This document shows, piece by piece, positions 44,039 to 56,257 of a stretch of 64,000 bases of DNA (within the stretch, counting starts at the first letter, position 1; each line of letters begins with the position of its first letter). The notes under the pieces were generated by a model that had not been told where the DNA came from, searched no databases, and saw only the letters and a list, made by a program, of their open reading frames with translations. The stretch is taken from assembly GCA_004380135.1 (NCBI GenBank), contig QXCR01000084.1, positions 1 through 64,000 of the forward strand. Reading direction: 5' to 3'. A program made the position numbers and the translations under genes. The stretch comes from Stemphylium vesicarium (lineage: Eukaryota; Ascomycota; Dothideomycetes; Pleosporales; Pleosporaceae).

Positions 44039-45217
44039 ATGGCTAACGCTAATGCTGCAGTAAGCCAGAGCGCTGTCGCCGTCGGACTGGAGGCTCTCAA
44101 AAATAGTGAGTGGGTGCAGTATACATGAGATGGGATAGTGGCTGACCTTGACGGTAAAGATGATGTGGACTTTTCCCTGCTTGAAGAGGCTTTTGGGTCT
44201 TCTAGTCTGGGTATCATCGTTGTAAAGGATCTTCCTCCCAAGTTCCACGACCTGCGCCACAGACTACTATCTTATGCATCTGCTCTCGGCAACCTGTCTC
44301 AGGATGAGTTGGGTAAGCTTGAAAACTACATGTCTCAAAGCATATATGCTCACTAACTGTTCTTAGCCAAACTAGAATCACCTGCATCCAAGTGGCTGGT
44401 CGGCTGGTCGTGTGGAAAAGAGACGCTCAAAGATGGCAAATACGATACTCTGAAAGGCTCGTACTACGTCAACTGCGCCACTGCGTTTGAAGACCAACAG
44501 AAGACGGTGGCTGAAAAGTACCCTTCATTCCCAGAGTACACGGCACCCAACGTCTGGCCATCTGAGGATCTCCTGCCAGATTTTGAAGCGACATTCCGCG
44601 AACTATGTACCCTCATCATCGACATAGCCGCATTGGTAGCCAGAGCGTGTGACAAGTACGCTGAAGCCAACATCGAGGGCTATCAAAAAGGCTACCTGGA
44701 GCATGTAGTCAAGACGAGCATCTCCACCAAAGCCAGGCTCTTGCACTATTTCCCCAGTCCCGCATCTACCCCGCAACCCTCCAGTGGAGACGAGGACGAC
44801 TGGTGTGCTACGCATCTTGATCATGGCTGTCTGACCGGTCTGACGTCGGCCATGTTTGTGGATGAAGCCGCCAACCCGCCACAAACAGGTGCTTCCTTCA
44901 CAACCCTCCAGGAACTCGATCGTTCTCCCGACCCCAAAGCCGGACTCTACATCCACTCTCGAACGGGTGCCGTTACCAAAGTCAGCATACCCCGAGACTG
45001 CCTCGCCTTTCAGACGGGTGAGGCACTCGAGATCATCACACAAGGGAAGTTCAAAGCTGTACCACACTTTGTCAGGGGCGCAGCTGCCGGCGCTGGCGGG
45101 GCCAAGATAGCAAGAAACACACTGGCCGTCTTCACGCAGCCCAACCTGTGGGAAAAAGTCGACGACAAGAGAGACTTTGCGGCTTTTGCCAAGGAGATTG
45201 TTGAGAAGAATCACTAG
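44039..45217 (+). CDS. 2-oxoglutarate/Fe(II) oxygenase-like (isopenicillin N synthase fold)
   Basis: Three exons, join(44039..44105,44160..44312,44367..45217), 356 aa. Intron 2 is clear (54 nt, GTAAGC, branch CACTAAC). Intron 1 (54 nt, GTGAGT, branch GCTGAC) ends at AAG, chosen because it joins EALKN to NDVDFSLLEEAFG; an acceptor at 44138 would make only a 33-nt intron. The jelly-roll core has HLDHG (His223, Asp225), VPHFV (His307), and RNT (Arg323, Thr325) where the cosubstrate-binding RxS usually lies. Near the N-terminus is SSLGIIVVKDLPPKF, as in this family. All three metal ligands are present. Relatives hydroxylate or desaturate small molecules; the substrate is unknown. Probably cytosolic. 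Confidence 0.88.
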
Positions 45218-46499
45218 AGCGAGGGAACAGCCACGAAAGCTCGAGCCCCAGCCGTCGCGAAAAATCTAGAATCAGTAACTAGACGAAATGTACAATGACA
45301 TCACGCTTCCTCTTCTAATCGTCAAAATGCCCCGAACAAGTCGCCAAGCAAGCGAGCGTTCCTGTATAAGGTCGTGCCCCGAGTGCTGGCGGCCAATGTA
45401 CACGTGCCTACGTGCCGTTTAGGCTGACTGATGGCATTGTTGCTTCGCCAGATTACCATGGCGGGTCGCATTGCAGTGGCTCACAACACCAGCGCTAGTA
45501 ACGTCAGCCGACACCCGTGGACAAGGTGGGAAAGCTTGGTGCTTGGGAAGGTGCGACGGACGAAGATTGGCGTGCTTGTCGTCTGCAGTGCGAAGAGCTT
45601 CATTTCGCTCGCCTCCTATTCAGCGCATGATAGATGGCAACGCGTCGGCGGGTTACGCATCGCCCGTTACGCAGTCCAGTATCGTTGGAACAGCGCTAGC
45701 AGATCTCCAGGGCCTGCCCTCATACGCACTACGTATATTGCGCGGCCTCGAAACACACATTTCTGCGACAGGCGTCTAATCTACGAGGCCGATCCCATGC
45801 CCTCTTCAGCCGCTCGTGTGGCTCAACACTCCCCCCGAGCCGGAACGATTTGCGCCATGCGTACGCCAGCCGCGCATGAGGGGTTGGGTAGGTGCTGCTC
45901 TTGGACGGAGCGAGGCGGGAAAGCTTGGTGTTTGCTGAGACGGCCCGCAACCCTCTTCTTCGCCACAACAGAAACTACGACCACCACCCTCTTCTCGCTC
46001 TCTGCTTCATGTGCCACCGTCTCGTGCATTGGTGCCGACTCCCGCTAGGTTGAGGTCGTTCCGCCACACCCAATTAATCCATGAGGCCGTCGACTGCCAA
46101 GACATGGTAGTCCTGAAACCGGTGGGGACGTCTTCACCATCCGCCGAGATTTATGACGCGGCCACCCATGCATTCTCGGCGCTTGTTCCCCCTTTCAGCC
46201 CCAGAGCCAATTACACGCCCAAAATCCATGCGAGTCCTTGACGGATCTCTATCGTGCCAAGAAGGCCCATCCGAGATGCCGTCTTCGCATGGGGGAACTT
46301 GCTTGCACCCTTGTGATGCACTTAACTTCCTTCTTGGTCGGATCCATCCCACACCAATGCAGCTGCTATAGCTTATCCAAGTCGCTCTTTTTTTTCCCTT
46401 GCTCTCTTATTTCCCTTACTATCGCTGAGCGTTTATTCACATTGTTATACCAAAGGGCTCTGTTTCCCATACATCAGTCGTTCGGTCGTCTGCATGCAC
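45218..46499. other. Intergenic, no supported gene
   Basis: About 1.3 kb. Two short similar stretches share GGGAAAGCTTGGTG (about 45530 and 45918). A CT-rich leader (46384-46430) precedes the acyltransferase start. No gene recognised. Confidence 0.5.
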
Positions 46500-48018
46500 A
46501 TGTCTTTCCTCGCAAAGGCCCCGTTGTCGCTCGCGCGCGCCACCATCTCGAGCCTCGCGACTCCTCTGGAACCCGCCGCTGGCAGGACCCCATCTAGCAA
46601 CCGCCAGAATGTTACCTGGGTCGAGGTATGTAGTTGAACTGTCAACCACCATGTTTGTCGTCTGACGTATGCAGGGTGTTCGTGGAGTAGCCTCATTCTG
46701 GGTCGTCGTAACACACTTGTGCCGCGCCTGGGACTACAGCCTTTGGTCGCCGCGCGACAACGAAAATGCCGCCCCTCAGCTGCTGCAATTACCTTTTCTC
46801 CGATTACCCTTCCAAGGTCGCATCGGCGTCACCATGTTTGCCTTCCTCACCGGATACGTTTGCGCCATCAAGCCTCTCCGACAGGCCAAGTCCGGAAACG
46901 TGCCGGCTGCGTTGGAGACGCTGGGCAAGTCTGCCTTCCGTCGCCCGCCGCGACTTATAATGCCCGCTACGATTGCCTTGGTTATTGCGTGGTTCTTCGC
47001 CCAGCTTGGGGCTTTTGAGGTTGCGCACCGCAGCGACTCCCACTGGTTCCGACGTTCCGTCCCTACCAACATCGGCGGTCTCGACACGGAAATCCCACGA
47101 TTGATCAAGAACTTTCAGTCTTCCTGGTCGGGCGCAAACAACGAGTACGATGACCACCAGTGGGCACTTCTGCCGCTTCTGCAGGGTGCCTTTCTCATCT
47201 ACGTTCTCTTGTTTGCCACTGTTTTCATGAAGTTCCGCATGCGTCTCTTCACCTGCACTGTGCTGTTCTTCTGGTACTGGATGCGTACTAGCCCCGAGAA
47301 GGGTACGTCACACTCTTTCCACAAAGAAATTTCCGACTAACGCTTTCTAGAAACCTTTGAATGCCAGTTCCTCTATGGTGTCATTCTCTGCGACCTCGGC
47401 TCCGAAAAGGGCTTCCGCGATTTCATCAACAGCCGTGTCAAGGCCCGACGATTTGCGACCGCTTTCCTCATCATCCTCGGCTGGTATGTGGCGTGCTACC
47501 CCGGAGAGCACTGGGAGTGGTCGGCGTGGTCCGTCCAGCTCAAGAACATTGGTGACTGGATTATTCCCAACGGTGCGGCAAGCTACCCCAAGCGCTGGAC
47601 CGCCATCGGATGGGATCTCATGGTTACCGGAATCTGGCTATCTCCATCTCTCCAGGGCATCTTTTCCAACAAGCTGTTCATGTGGGTTGGCCGTAACAGT
47701 TTCGCCGTCTACCTGACTCACGGAACCGTCATGAAAGTCGGTCTCGCACGATTGATCTACGGATTTAGCACCGCACCCTACTACGTCGAGGAGCCAAAGG
47801 ACGGCCAGGGCGAGGGCGTCCCCCACTACATTCCCCGTTCCACCAACTGGCTCGTCTGGGCTCTCGCCATCCCCATCTTCTTCGTCGTCGAATACACCCT
47901 CGCACATCTCTGGACCACCTACGTCGATGCCCAGTGCGCAAAAGCTACCAAGTGGCTCGAGGACATGATGTTTGAGAAGAACGAGGATGAGAAGCATGGC
48001 GCCGCAAACATGGCTTAG
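46500..48018 (+). CDS. Acyltransferase-3 family membrane protein
   Basis: Three exons, join(46500..46625,46675..47302,47351..48018), 473 aa; introns 49 nt (GTATGT, branch TCTGAC) and 48 nt (GTACGT, branch ACTAAC). The family entry motif GVRGVASFWVVVTHLCRAWD follows exon 1. Next come GRIGVTMFAFLTGYVCAIKPL, a segment rich in basic residues (AFRRPPRLIMPA), and about nine membrane helices, including LFMWVGRNSFAVYLTHGTVM and WALAIPIFFVVEYTLAHLW. The invariant-type His of the first helix is present (THL). Family members move acetyl or other acyl groups onto sugars or small molecules at a membrane; the fungal subgroup is mostly uncharacterised. Complete, with no odd residues seen. Confidence 0.93.
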
Positions 48019-50352
48019 AAAATTCGCAGTCCATGTTCAACAATTTCGCAAAGAAAAAAATACGACAGAAATGCCACACTTTCCCTGGAGCCACAAACGA
48101 GAACCTCCCGGTCTGGACTTGTTTTTTTGCAACATCTCTCACATATGTATTCCTTTTTCTCGCAAGGGTCACGATTTCCTTTGTTTCGGGGTGTTTTTCT
48201 TTCAAACTATCCGCGGATACCAATCTTATCTCATCATCGTGGAGTTTTTTCTCACCTTTTCTGGTTGCATACTTTCCTTGTTTGTATAGAGCTTTTTAGA
48301 TGAGCCAGCACGTTTTCATCCATCGTGTAGTGAGAGCGAGAAATATAGCGAGGCAAGAGAAAAGCTACAAATCTAATTCAAATCAAAAAAACTTAAACTT
48401 CAAACGTCTTTTGCTCTCTATCTGTCCTTACCACATGTGCGTTACTGAGGAGATGATAGCTTATACAAAGCCCCCCAAAGGCACCGTCTTTCACAAACGC
48501 ACATTTTGGGTAATGCATCCGCCGTGTACGCTTACCCACATACCCCGTCCATCTAACACGATTTCTCCAACCGCTCCACTCCTGCCCGCAAGGCCCGCAT
48601 ACGAAGAAGAAAAATTCTCCCCTAATATTTTCCACCAGGATTCCCACTCTGGTTCTCGCTCATTATCAATGACGTAACTACCGATATCTTTCTTATCCCC
48701 ACAGTCCTAATACGTCTCTCTCCTCCGAACAGATAGGAAAGAACGGGGATCGGAGATCGGAGAAAATACTGCTGCCCTGCTGATCCACAGAATATACACG
48801 ACGTTGTAGGTTGCACTAAACTGAGGCAAATGTCTAGGTTACTTACTGCTATTATTCTTATTGCTAGTGCTGTTCCGTCACGCGAGTCCTCAGGGCAGTT
48901 TGGGCGGCGCGCTCTGCCCATCCGTCCACGGCGTCACATGTACAAAGACGTACTTGCGCGTGTAAAAGCACACTACTGCAGCTAATATCGCTGATTTCAT
49001 CATCAGTACCAGTGTAGAAAGCAACACTAAAACCCGCATATATCGCTATACACTGAAACAACCCCTTCCTCTTCCTCCCCTAGTCTCAACTCCTTACCTC
49101 TAACTCTCTCAAGTCCACAAGCAGAAACATGGAGCTGCTACTTCCCAAGCACCAACGCAGACCTGCCTACTCAGCTTTTCTTAACGCTACCTAGCTCAAC
49201 AGTCAGGCGCGGCATCTACCTATCGTCCTCACGCGTGACGTCCCTCGCTGACGTTGTTACCACGGGAGCAGTATTGCTTCTTGGGCTCCGCTCATGTACT
49301 AGTCCAGTCCGGTCCGGGACCGGGTCTGCCCGGAGACAAGGGAGGACGCGTCAACGACAACGTCGCGCTTACGCTTACTTGTTTATTTACTTCTGATGCT
49401 CCAGTCTAAACTTTCTTTTCTGCGCTGTTTGCTCTTTTTCCGCCGACGTGGGACGCGTGGCTGTTGAGCGCGTGCGCGTGCTTGGATGTGGCGCATGAGG
49501 TGTTTTCTTGGCCCTGCCTTTTTCGTATGCGAAGAGCTGCAGGTGATGTTTCTGGTTTGTTTTTCTTTCTTGTGCAGGTGGAATGGTGGAATTCGTTGAA
49601 TAGCTAAGGGAGCATGTCTTGGGGTGTTGCAGGTTTCAACGAGGAACGTGAGTGAAGTAAGCACAAGGGCGTGCCGGGTTGTGCTGGTTTTGTTGACCTT
49701 GTTGAATTCGTGTGGTTTATTATAGTACCCTGTTGGTGGATTGCGTGCGTGCTTCTAGATAATGGGCTACAGGTGCGCCTTCTTGATGAGTGAGACGGAC
49801 GAAGTTTTCCTGCAGGGACTGCCCTCAGAACATGTGAGCGGACCGTATCAGCTGCATGGTTATCACAACTCGAGCTCTAGTGATCGTATGCCTCTTCGTT
49901 TTGTCTCCAGGGTGTCTTCGTACATCGGATTTAACCTAGTATAGGCTGTGCGCTCTGCTCGGGTGTTTATAGCACTTGTTCCCTCAGTGCTAAATGGGCA
50001 ACATAATATGAGTGGCACCAAGGAAGCGGCATTAAGCTCTTTCAAAATAATCGGCTTCTATATCAATCTTAAAGTCAAGACCAAATACAAAGCACCCAAA
50101 GCACCCAGAGCACCCAGAGCATCCAGATAGAACATTGCTGAATCGAATTCGCGTGAGTGATAATTCCGAACCGCGACCACGACAGTCACGTCATTTATGA
50201 CACCCCATCCACCTCACAAGATAGTAGATTCCAGTGCCCGAGTTAGTAGTAACGAAATGAAAATATGGGTACAAGAAACCCCGATGGTCGCTAGTGCTAA
50301 TCCTTAGACGCCCGTAAATCTTTCCGCGGGAGTGCAATCTGCGGTTGCGAGG
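48019..50352. other. Gene-poor intergenic region (2.3 kb)
   Basis: A T-rich 3' region follows the acyltransferase gene. No frame gives a recognisable protein; a short ATG frame at 49762 is judged chance. A 9-bp tandem repeat lies at 50091-50126. Confidence 0.5.
50091..50126. repeat. Tandem 9-bp repeat, four copies
   Basis: Four contiguous units of AGCACCCAA/G, the last with one change (AGCATCCAG). Non-coding minisatellite-like sequence. Confidence 0.85.
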
Positions 50353-52337
50353 CTAAGACCCTGTGCTGCGTCTGTTGTGTATAGCAGCAAGTCCTATATC
50401 TGCTTCTGTATCTTGTCGGCGAACAAGATCGATAGTGGGGCTAACATCCCTGCCGGTCGATCGTGATTGCTCTCCGTGGTTGCCGTCGCCGTCTAATGTA
50501 ATTGTATCAATAGGAGGCAATAGCGGTATCATTTCCAGGACGCCACTCGTGGGCAGTGGCGATGGTTGGTCCACGTCCTCGGAACTTGAGTCGTTAGATA
50601 GTATAGACGGATGTGGGCGCGATTTTCCTTTCTTCTTGCGCGCTTTTACCGCTTTTCTCATGTATCGGAATTGTCCAATTTGACGAGCGACTGTGATGAT
50701 CAATTTTATCAAGGGCCACAGGAAGAAAATCACGAGGAATAGGATGAATTGATCATGATCGTTGGCTGCTCCTGTGACGATCATGGTGACAGTGGCAGAT
50801 ACACACAACATAAGTGAATACCACGTCAGCCTTTTGAGGATATGGTAGTCGAAGTCATTGCTGCCACCGAGTAATGGGTCCGCCAATCCGGTACGTGCCG
50901 CATCTGATAGACAAGCCTGATTCTCAGCTGGAACGCTGGTATCTTGGCTTTGGGGAAGAACTTGTTGGTCTGAAGCCCTGGTCACACATGAACCAGGCTC
51001 AATGCTGGGGTCCTCGGGCATGATGCTAGATGTATCTGGCTGTGATGAGGGAAAGTGGCTTATTGAAATAGGATACATCCCAGAAACCTTCTGTTCTATA
51101 TTGTGTCAGCGTTAGAGTTTTAACAACGACTGCAGTACTGACCATTCATGATCTCGATGAGATTGAGTAATGGGAGAACGAGCAATCCTATTGCAACGAC
51201 TTGACCAAAGCCCATTACGCTGAGCTCATGGGGTATTTCAATATCGATGGAAGGGTCCCAAACAGCTCTTATCGTCCTGGTAGTGCCGTAAACGATTTGA
51301 AAAGCCCAAACTGGTACTTCGGAAAGATGCGTCTCATGGTATTGTTCGAGGAAGTATATGATCGATATTTTTTGTCTGTTCTCAGACGACTGTATCTCTT
51401 CGTTATAGTCGGAGATCGATTCCTCCATGATTTCTCGGCATTCAGAAGGGCTATTCAGCTCTGGAGGTGTAGGTGTAGGTAATTGAGGAGCACAGCTGTG
51501 GTGTGACGTCGATCACTCGCTCTGGAGTCAGACGCGCTGCATATCCGGACAATGGCCGACATACGCTTGCCCCAAAGAAGTATCGAGACCGGTAAAACTT
51601 GTACGAAGAGGCTTCCGTCGAAGGAGTCCGCAACGTCTTGATAAGACAGAGCATAGATTAGACATCTGATGGAAGTCATAGGGCCGCCGTCCTAAACCAA
51701 TGTGAACAAATAGTCGACTATATAAACGGATGTGAGGAGGATGAGGAAAGCGACGGTAAAGAATATTCGAACGAATCTGACCCAGATATGCTCGCGTAGA
51801 TACGCCCGCAGTACCTCGAGTAACAGAGCATGAGAAGTGGCCAGAAAGTAAGCCAGCGACGTGACGATATGCATTTCGTAGTGGGACGTTGTAGACCGAT
51901 TGGATAGCAGAGCAATTAGAATGGCAAACCCAGTGATAAGTTGTTGATCACTTAAGATCTTGACGAAATCCACGAGAACTTCAGTGCGCCTTCGCTGTCG
52001 TGACAGTTCTTTGGAAGGCATTTGTAGTCTCTAATGTCGGCCAGCGCGGCGAACAAGCTTCTTGAATATTTGTAATATATTACGGTCAATAGGACGCAAC
52101 AGATTTGATGGAAGACACCCGTTCACATAGCCCGCGACAACTACCGCAAAGACGGCAAACGCGCTGAAGTAGAACGAGGCAAGAATCTATGTTCGCGTTA
52201 GCCCAGTTGTCATCCAGGCCAATGTAGCCTACACCAATTCCTGCAATATCTGGATTTGCTCTCGCTATCTGGCTGGCCTTAGAAAGCCAGTAATAGGTAG
52301 AATCATGGATGGTTTCCAAGCTCCCGCAGTCGCTCAT
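50353..52337 (-). pseudogene. Broken multi-exon fungal membrane-protein gene
   Basis: Exons on the minus strand: 52337..52233 (MSDCGSLETIHDS...NPDIAGIG), 52186..52084 (ILASFYFSAFAVFAVVVAGY), then about 52008..51692 (ILSDQQLITGFAILIALLS), a cysteine/helix part to about 51455, 51428-region..51143 (PVWAFQIVYGTTRTIRAVW, MGFGQVVAIGLLVLPLL), and 51095..50353 (two helices and a Ser-rich acidic tail). Clear introns are 52187-52232 (46 nt) and 51096-51142 (47 nt). The layout matches a large uncharacterised fungal membrane family (NPDIAGIG, SDQQLITG, WGFGQ-like motifs). Problems: a TAG at 51692-51694 follows YLFTLV in the middle of the conserved order, the frame changes between about 51500 and 51440, and the junction before 52008 needs a weak AAAG acceptor. 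A gene with several missed small introns is less likely than decay. Confidence 0.6.
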
Positions 52338-53354
52338 GGTGTTGTGACGTCCACAAGCTACCTGGGCTACTTTCAAGGCAAGATAAGAATCCGGGCTTTA
52401 ATGTATGCTTGGAAAGAATTAGGCTCTGAATGAGGTTCTTAGACGAAGTCTGCAAAGCTGAGCGACTAACCGAGAATTCTGTTCGATCTGAGCGAGATCC
52501 TGGGTTCTTGTACTGGGTAGAGCTGACTGCGGCGGCACCACCCAATCAGCATTCTCACACACCCGGTGCACGCACAATTCGGGCTGCATAGGTACCATAC
52601 GAGCCTTTGACCGGTCAACCTGGGGTTTAAAACAGGTTACACACTCTTTCTGCTCAAGCACCGCGCACAAGCGCACAGGCGGCTGTAATGCCAAGCCTGA
52701 CCTGTTGTCGTTGTTGTCGTTAGTAGACTTTCTCACCTATGACAAGGCATTCGTTACGCCTAGGCTGTGCAAGCCATAATAATAAGCGAAAAGGCAGCCG
52801 CACCCATCATTTCCAAGCGATGCGCGTCTTTCTGCAATACATTGCCTTGCCATAGAGCAGCGCTAGGAATGGCCCCCAAACGAAAGTGGTGGACATGAGC
52901 TGAAGCCCGCTGCAAGCCCAGCCATACAGGTCATCGTATCACCGGTGCCAAGGTTGCGGGGCTTGGGAGCGAGGGTATAAGTAGCGTCGATGGCAGTGCA
53001 ATGTTCAGCTGTGATAGTAGAGACGAGGGAAGCACCACCGCGCTAGAGATAACGTGGCTGACTAACGCGCCTGCCATCATAATCATACCACGATGACACT
53101 TGTCACGTGCAACACCAAAGCGGTAATGACGTCGTATCCAGGTATCGCTTTGGTACAGATAGGCCAGTGCAACCAAATCTACATATGTACGAGGTGAGGT
53201 AATATCGTTCATCACATGATCAAGGTATCAAAAGTCAAAGTCAAAGCTCAAAGTAAAGTATCATTATTTCATTTCATTTAATTTGCAGCAAATATAGCTG
53301 ATGGTATCGCTCAAAAGACTCATTTTTCCCTTATCCTCTCAATCCAGCAGCGCT
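52338..53354. other. Intergenic, no supported gene
   Basis: Upstream of the broken membrane gene and downstream of the reductase gene. Short frames only. A small AAAGTCAAAGTCAAAG repeat lies at about 53230-53245. Confidence 0.5.
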
Positions 53355-54419
53355 TTAATCCTTGGAGATGTCCGCAATCTGGAGGACAGCCTTTCCAAAG
53401 TTCCTGCCCTCGAGCATGCCAAGGAAGCCGTCTACTGCATTATCAATGCCCTCAGTGACGCTGATCTTGGCCTTGAAGGTGCCGTCAGCCAACCACTTCT
53501 GGAGCTTCTCCTGGTGTTCCTTGTGGTGCTTGGGACCCATGTTCTCGTCGCTGACGATGAAACCGCGGATGGTGAGGCGCTTGGCAACGACGTTCATAAG
53601 GTTGCGGATGGGGTATTGCTCGCCAGGCTTGGTGTTGTACTGCGAGATCATGCCGCAGGCGACGATGCGACCGAAGTTGTTCATGGCGTTGATAGCGGCC
53701 TCGAGCTGCTCACCACCGACGTTCTCGTAGTAGATGTCGATGCCGTTGGGGGCGAGGCGAGCAAGGGCGTCGGCGGCCTTCTCCTTCTTGTAGTTGAAGC
53801 CAGCGTCGAACTTGAGCTCGTTCTTGATGAAGTCGAGCTTCTTGTCGTCACCAACGCTGCCGATGACGGTAAGACCCTCGTGCTTGGCGAGCTGGCCAAC
53901 GAGTTGACCGACGGCGCCCGATGCGGCGGAGATGAAGATGGTCTCGCCCTTCTTGGGCTGGCCGATCTCGTAGAAAGATGACCATGCGGTCAGGCCGGGC
54001 ATACCGAGAGGTCCAAGGAAGTACTTGGGGTCCAGGTTGTGGGGGTTCTCGAGCTTGATGCATTGGTCGGCGGAGCTCTTCTCAAGGACGGAGTACTCCT
54101 CGATTGGGCTGAGGCCCATTGTGATGAGGGTCTCACCCTCCTTGAACTTCTGGCTGTTGGACTTGACGACCTTGAAGATGGAGCGGTTGGTGATGGGCTT
54201 GTTCAACTCAAAAGGAGGAGAGTAGGACTTGGCCTCGGGGGCACGCATGCGTCCACGCTGGTAGGGGTCAAAAGAGGCGTAAAAGTTCTTGACGAGGATG
54301 GCGCCCTCTGGCAAGTCCTGGTTGAGGTCGATGGGACGGTCCTCAACGACAAGATCCTGACCCGGCTTTGGCCATCCCTCTGGGACGTTCTTGAAGATGA
54401 CACCCTTGTTCTGAACCAT
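53355..54419 (-). CDS. NADPH-dependent MDR reductase (leukotriene B4 dehydrogenase/PTGR-like)
   Basis: Single exon, 354 aa, ATG 54419 (MVQNKGVIF), TAA 53355. Zinc ligands are absent. The N-terminal domain has YASFDPYQRGRMRA, and the coenzyme fold has FISAASGAVGQLVGQLAK (163-180) followed by DAGFNYKKEKAADAL, IDIYYENVGGEQLEAA and FGRIVACGMISQYN. The order and motifs match the prostaglandin reductase/2-alkenal reductase branch, including yeast YML131W-type proteins, which reduce alpha,beta-unsaturated carbonyls with NADPH in the cytosol. High C/G third positions suggest strong expression, and long frames on the opposite strand reflect that bias. The upstream open frame to 54545 has no ATG, so ATG 54419 is preferred. 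Confidence 0.94.
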   Translation of the reverse strand: MVQNKGVIFKNVPEGWPKPGQDLVVEDRPIDLNQDLPEGAILVKNFYASFDPYQRGRMRAPEAKSYSPPFELNKPITNRSIFKVVKSNSQKFKEGETLITMGLSPIEEYSVLEKSSADQCIKLENPHNLDPKYFLGPLGMPGLTAWSSFYEIGQPKKGETIFISAASGAVGQLVGQLAKHEGLTVIGSVGDDKKLDFIKNELKFDAGFNYKKEKAADALARLAPNGIDIYYENVGGEQLEAAINAMNNFGRIVACGMISQYNTKPGEQYPIRNLMNVVAKRLTIRGFIVSDENMGPKHHKEHQEKLQKWLADGTFKAKISVTEGIDNAVDGFLGMLEGRNFGKAVLQIADISKD

Positions 54420-55311
54420 TGTGATGTGCTTGTGTGTTGTGGCGTGTTTGGGTACTAAAGAGGAATGAAACGGGTATCTCAAAAGGTTGTTGTAGGAAAG
54501 TTGGAACGGGGTTGATGAGAAGTAAAGGTGTGCAGCAACTAGCACTACATATACTCACGGTAGCATCTAGCTTAGAAATGTGATTTCACCGCCGAGAGAA
54601 GACCCTTATTGCATCATCAGAGAGGGTCCGGAGGCGTCAGGGAAGGCCTTGTCGGAACGTTGCATATCGGGCAGGAACCGGCAAGAGGCGCATCAATTCG
54701 CCCGATGTTGGAAGTATGCGGCCGTGTGTCTCGACGCGGAACCACAAACTTGTCGTTTTTGCAGAATCTTCGAGACAACGTTGAACGACACGAAGCCATG
54801 ACGAGCCTCGCGCCGGGAGTGATCCGACTTGGGAAAGGCGGCCGTAGCGAGGGTAAGGCTGAGCCGAGGCAAGTGGGGCATGATTGGTAATGGAGGGGTT
54901 GTAGGGGACGAGCTCACAATACAGACGACTCGGCCGTAAACTGCCACGATAGGGTTTTGACACACAAAACTTGAGATGGAACCGACGGCGTTTGTCCATT
55001 GGTTTACTTGGTCCCAACAACTAATCAGAATTGCTGACGGAGCGTCAGACACGGGGCCTCCGCACGCATTATGCGCTTGCGCGGTTCCATTAGCTTCGAG
55101 ATACAACGGGTAAATTACCGACACCATGACCAGTTAAGCATGCGCTGTATTCGGTCTTTTGTATATGGATTCACAATATGCATGCCAGTCAGGTTGTAGC
55201 GTTTACCCTGGCCAGCCAAAGGTAACTGACAGCCCCTCCTACACCTGCTACCACTGCCCTCGTACGCCCCTGACCACGAATTGTGTGAGGATCGCGCAAG
55301 AGTTGTCATGA
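54420..55311. other. Intergenic, no supported gene
   Basis: Leader of the reductase gene and 3' region of the Maf gene. Frames of 60-145 codons on both strands have no recognisable content. Confidence 0.5.
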
Positions 55312-56257
55312 TTATTCATCTTCCTCCTCCTTGCTGTCGACGAAGAAGTCGTCACCTTCCTCCTCCTCAGGTTCCATGACCTTCTCGATAAGCTTCAGGG
55401 TTGCTCGTAGCGGCAATCCGACCACGTTGTCGTATGAGCCTTCTATGCGCTCGATGAGCACAGCGCCAGCTGTTTGAATACCATATCCGCCCGCTTTATC
55501 GTTGCCGTCGCGTGTTCTCACGTATGCGAGGATGAGTTCGTCCGTCACTGCGATTTGTTAGTACAACGTGGCATGCTTCTTCCAAGAGAGAGCGACTCAC
55601 CAGTAGGGTCAAACTTCACTGTCGTCTCCTCAACGTGCGTCTCCATTGCATATCCCGGATCTACAGCTGACTCCAATGGCTTCATCACTGCCACAGCCGT
55701 CATGACTTTGTGCTCCCCCTGATCTCTCAACATTTTCAGCATTCCTAGATGATGCGCCTCGCTCCGTGGCTTCTCCAATATCCGTCCATCATGTGAAACT
55801 ATTATGGTGTCGGCAGCGATGACGATGGCCGGTTCTCCGCGCTCTGCGTTGTTGAGCTCGGCCCGGTACACATCCAACGCTTTAGCTGACGCGGTTTCGA
55901 GGACGTAGTTGAGCGCGCCCAGGTCATGGTCTAGGTTCTCGGGGAACGTGGAGGGACAAACGTCGATCTTGGTCAAACCAAGCTACATGAATTAGCACCT
56001 TATGGCAGGTAATATAACAGACATGTTCATACCTGCGCAAGGAGCTGTCTTCTTCGCGGCGATTTACTGGCAAGCACGACTCTAGACCCTCTCAGCTCGT
56101 TCAATGCAGGCAAGTTCAGAGGCGGCGGTGGACCCGGTGGAGGTCTTTTTGCTGGCGCTGAGCCCGAGGCAGACCTATTGTGTGCAAGGGGTGACTTTCG
56201 TGCATCTTCATAGGAGGGTGGGGGTTCCGACGGCAGTAGTGGCTCCTTGACGTCCAT
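55312..56257 (-). CDS. Maf/Ham-type nucleotide pyrophosphatase with proline-rich N-terminal extension
   Basis: Three exons, complement(join(55312..55547,55601..55982,56033..56257)), 280 aa; introns 50 and 53 nt with GTATGA and GTGAGT donors. Residues 1-57 are a Pro-rich extension with a PPSY motif (13-16) and PPPGPPPP. The Maf domain starts VVLASKSPRRRQLL (60-73), then has AIVIAADTIIVSHDGRILEKP and GGYGIQTAGAVLIERIEGSY with NVVGLP. The C-terminus is acidic (EPEEEEGDDFF). Maf proteins hydrolyse non-canonical or modified nucleoside triphosphates, cleaning the nucleotide pool. The catalytic-type Asp of ADTII and the Lys/Arg of SPRR are present. The PPSY motif could recruit an Rsp5/NEDD4-type ubiquitin ligase, which is inference. 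Confidence 0.93.

Noticed and set aside
44106..44138. Alternative 33-nt first intron in the oxygenase gene giving MADLDGK
   Set aside because: Shorter than any other intron here; the 54-nt version with branch GCTGAC gives a better family-like N-terminus.
7517..48018. Secondary-metabolite cluster made of the GMC, alcohol dehydrogenase, oxygenase and acyltransferase genes
   Set aside because: They are spread over 40 kb among housekeeping genes, and no PKS, NRPS, terpene synthase or cluster regulator is present.
53301..54458. Long plus-strand frames opposite the MDR reductase gene
   Set aside because: They are mirror frames caused by GC-rich third positions of the minus-strand gene; their Leu/Val/Asp/Glu-rich composition shows this.
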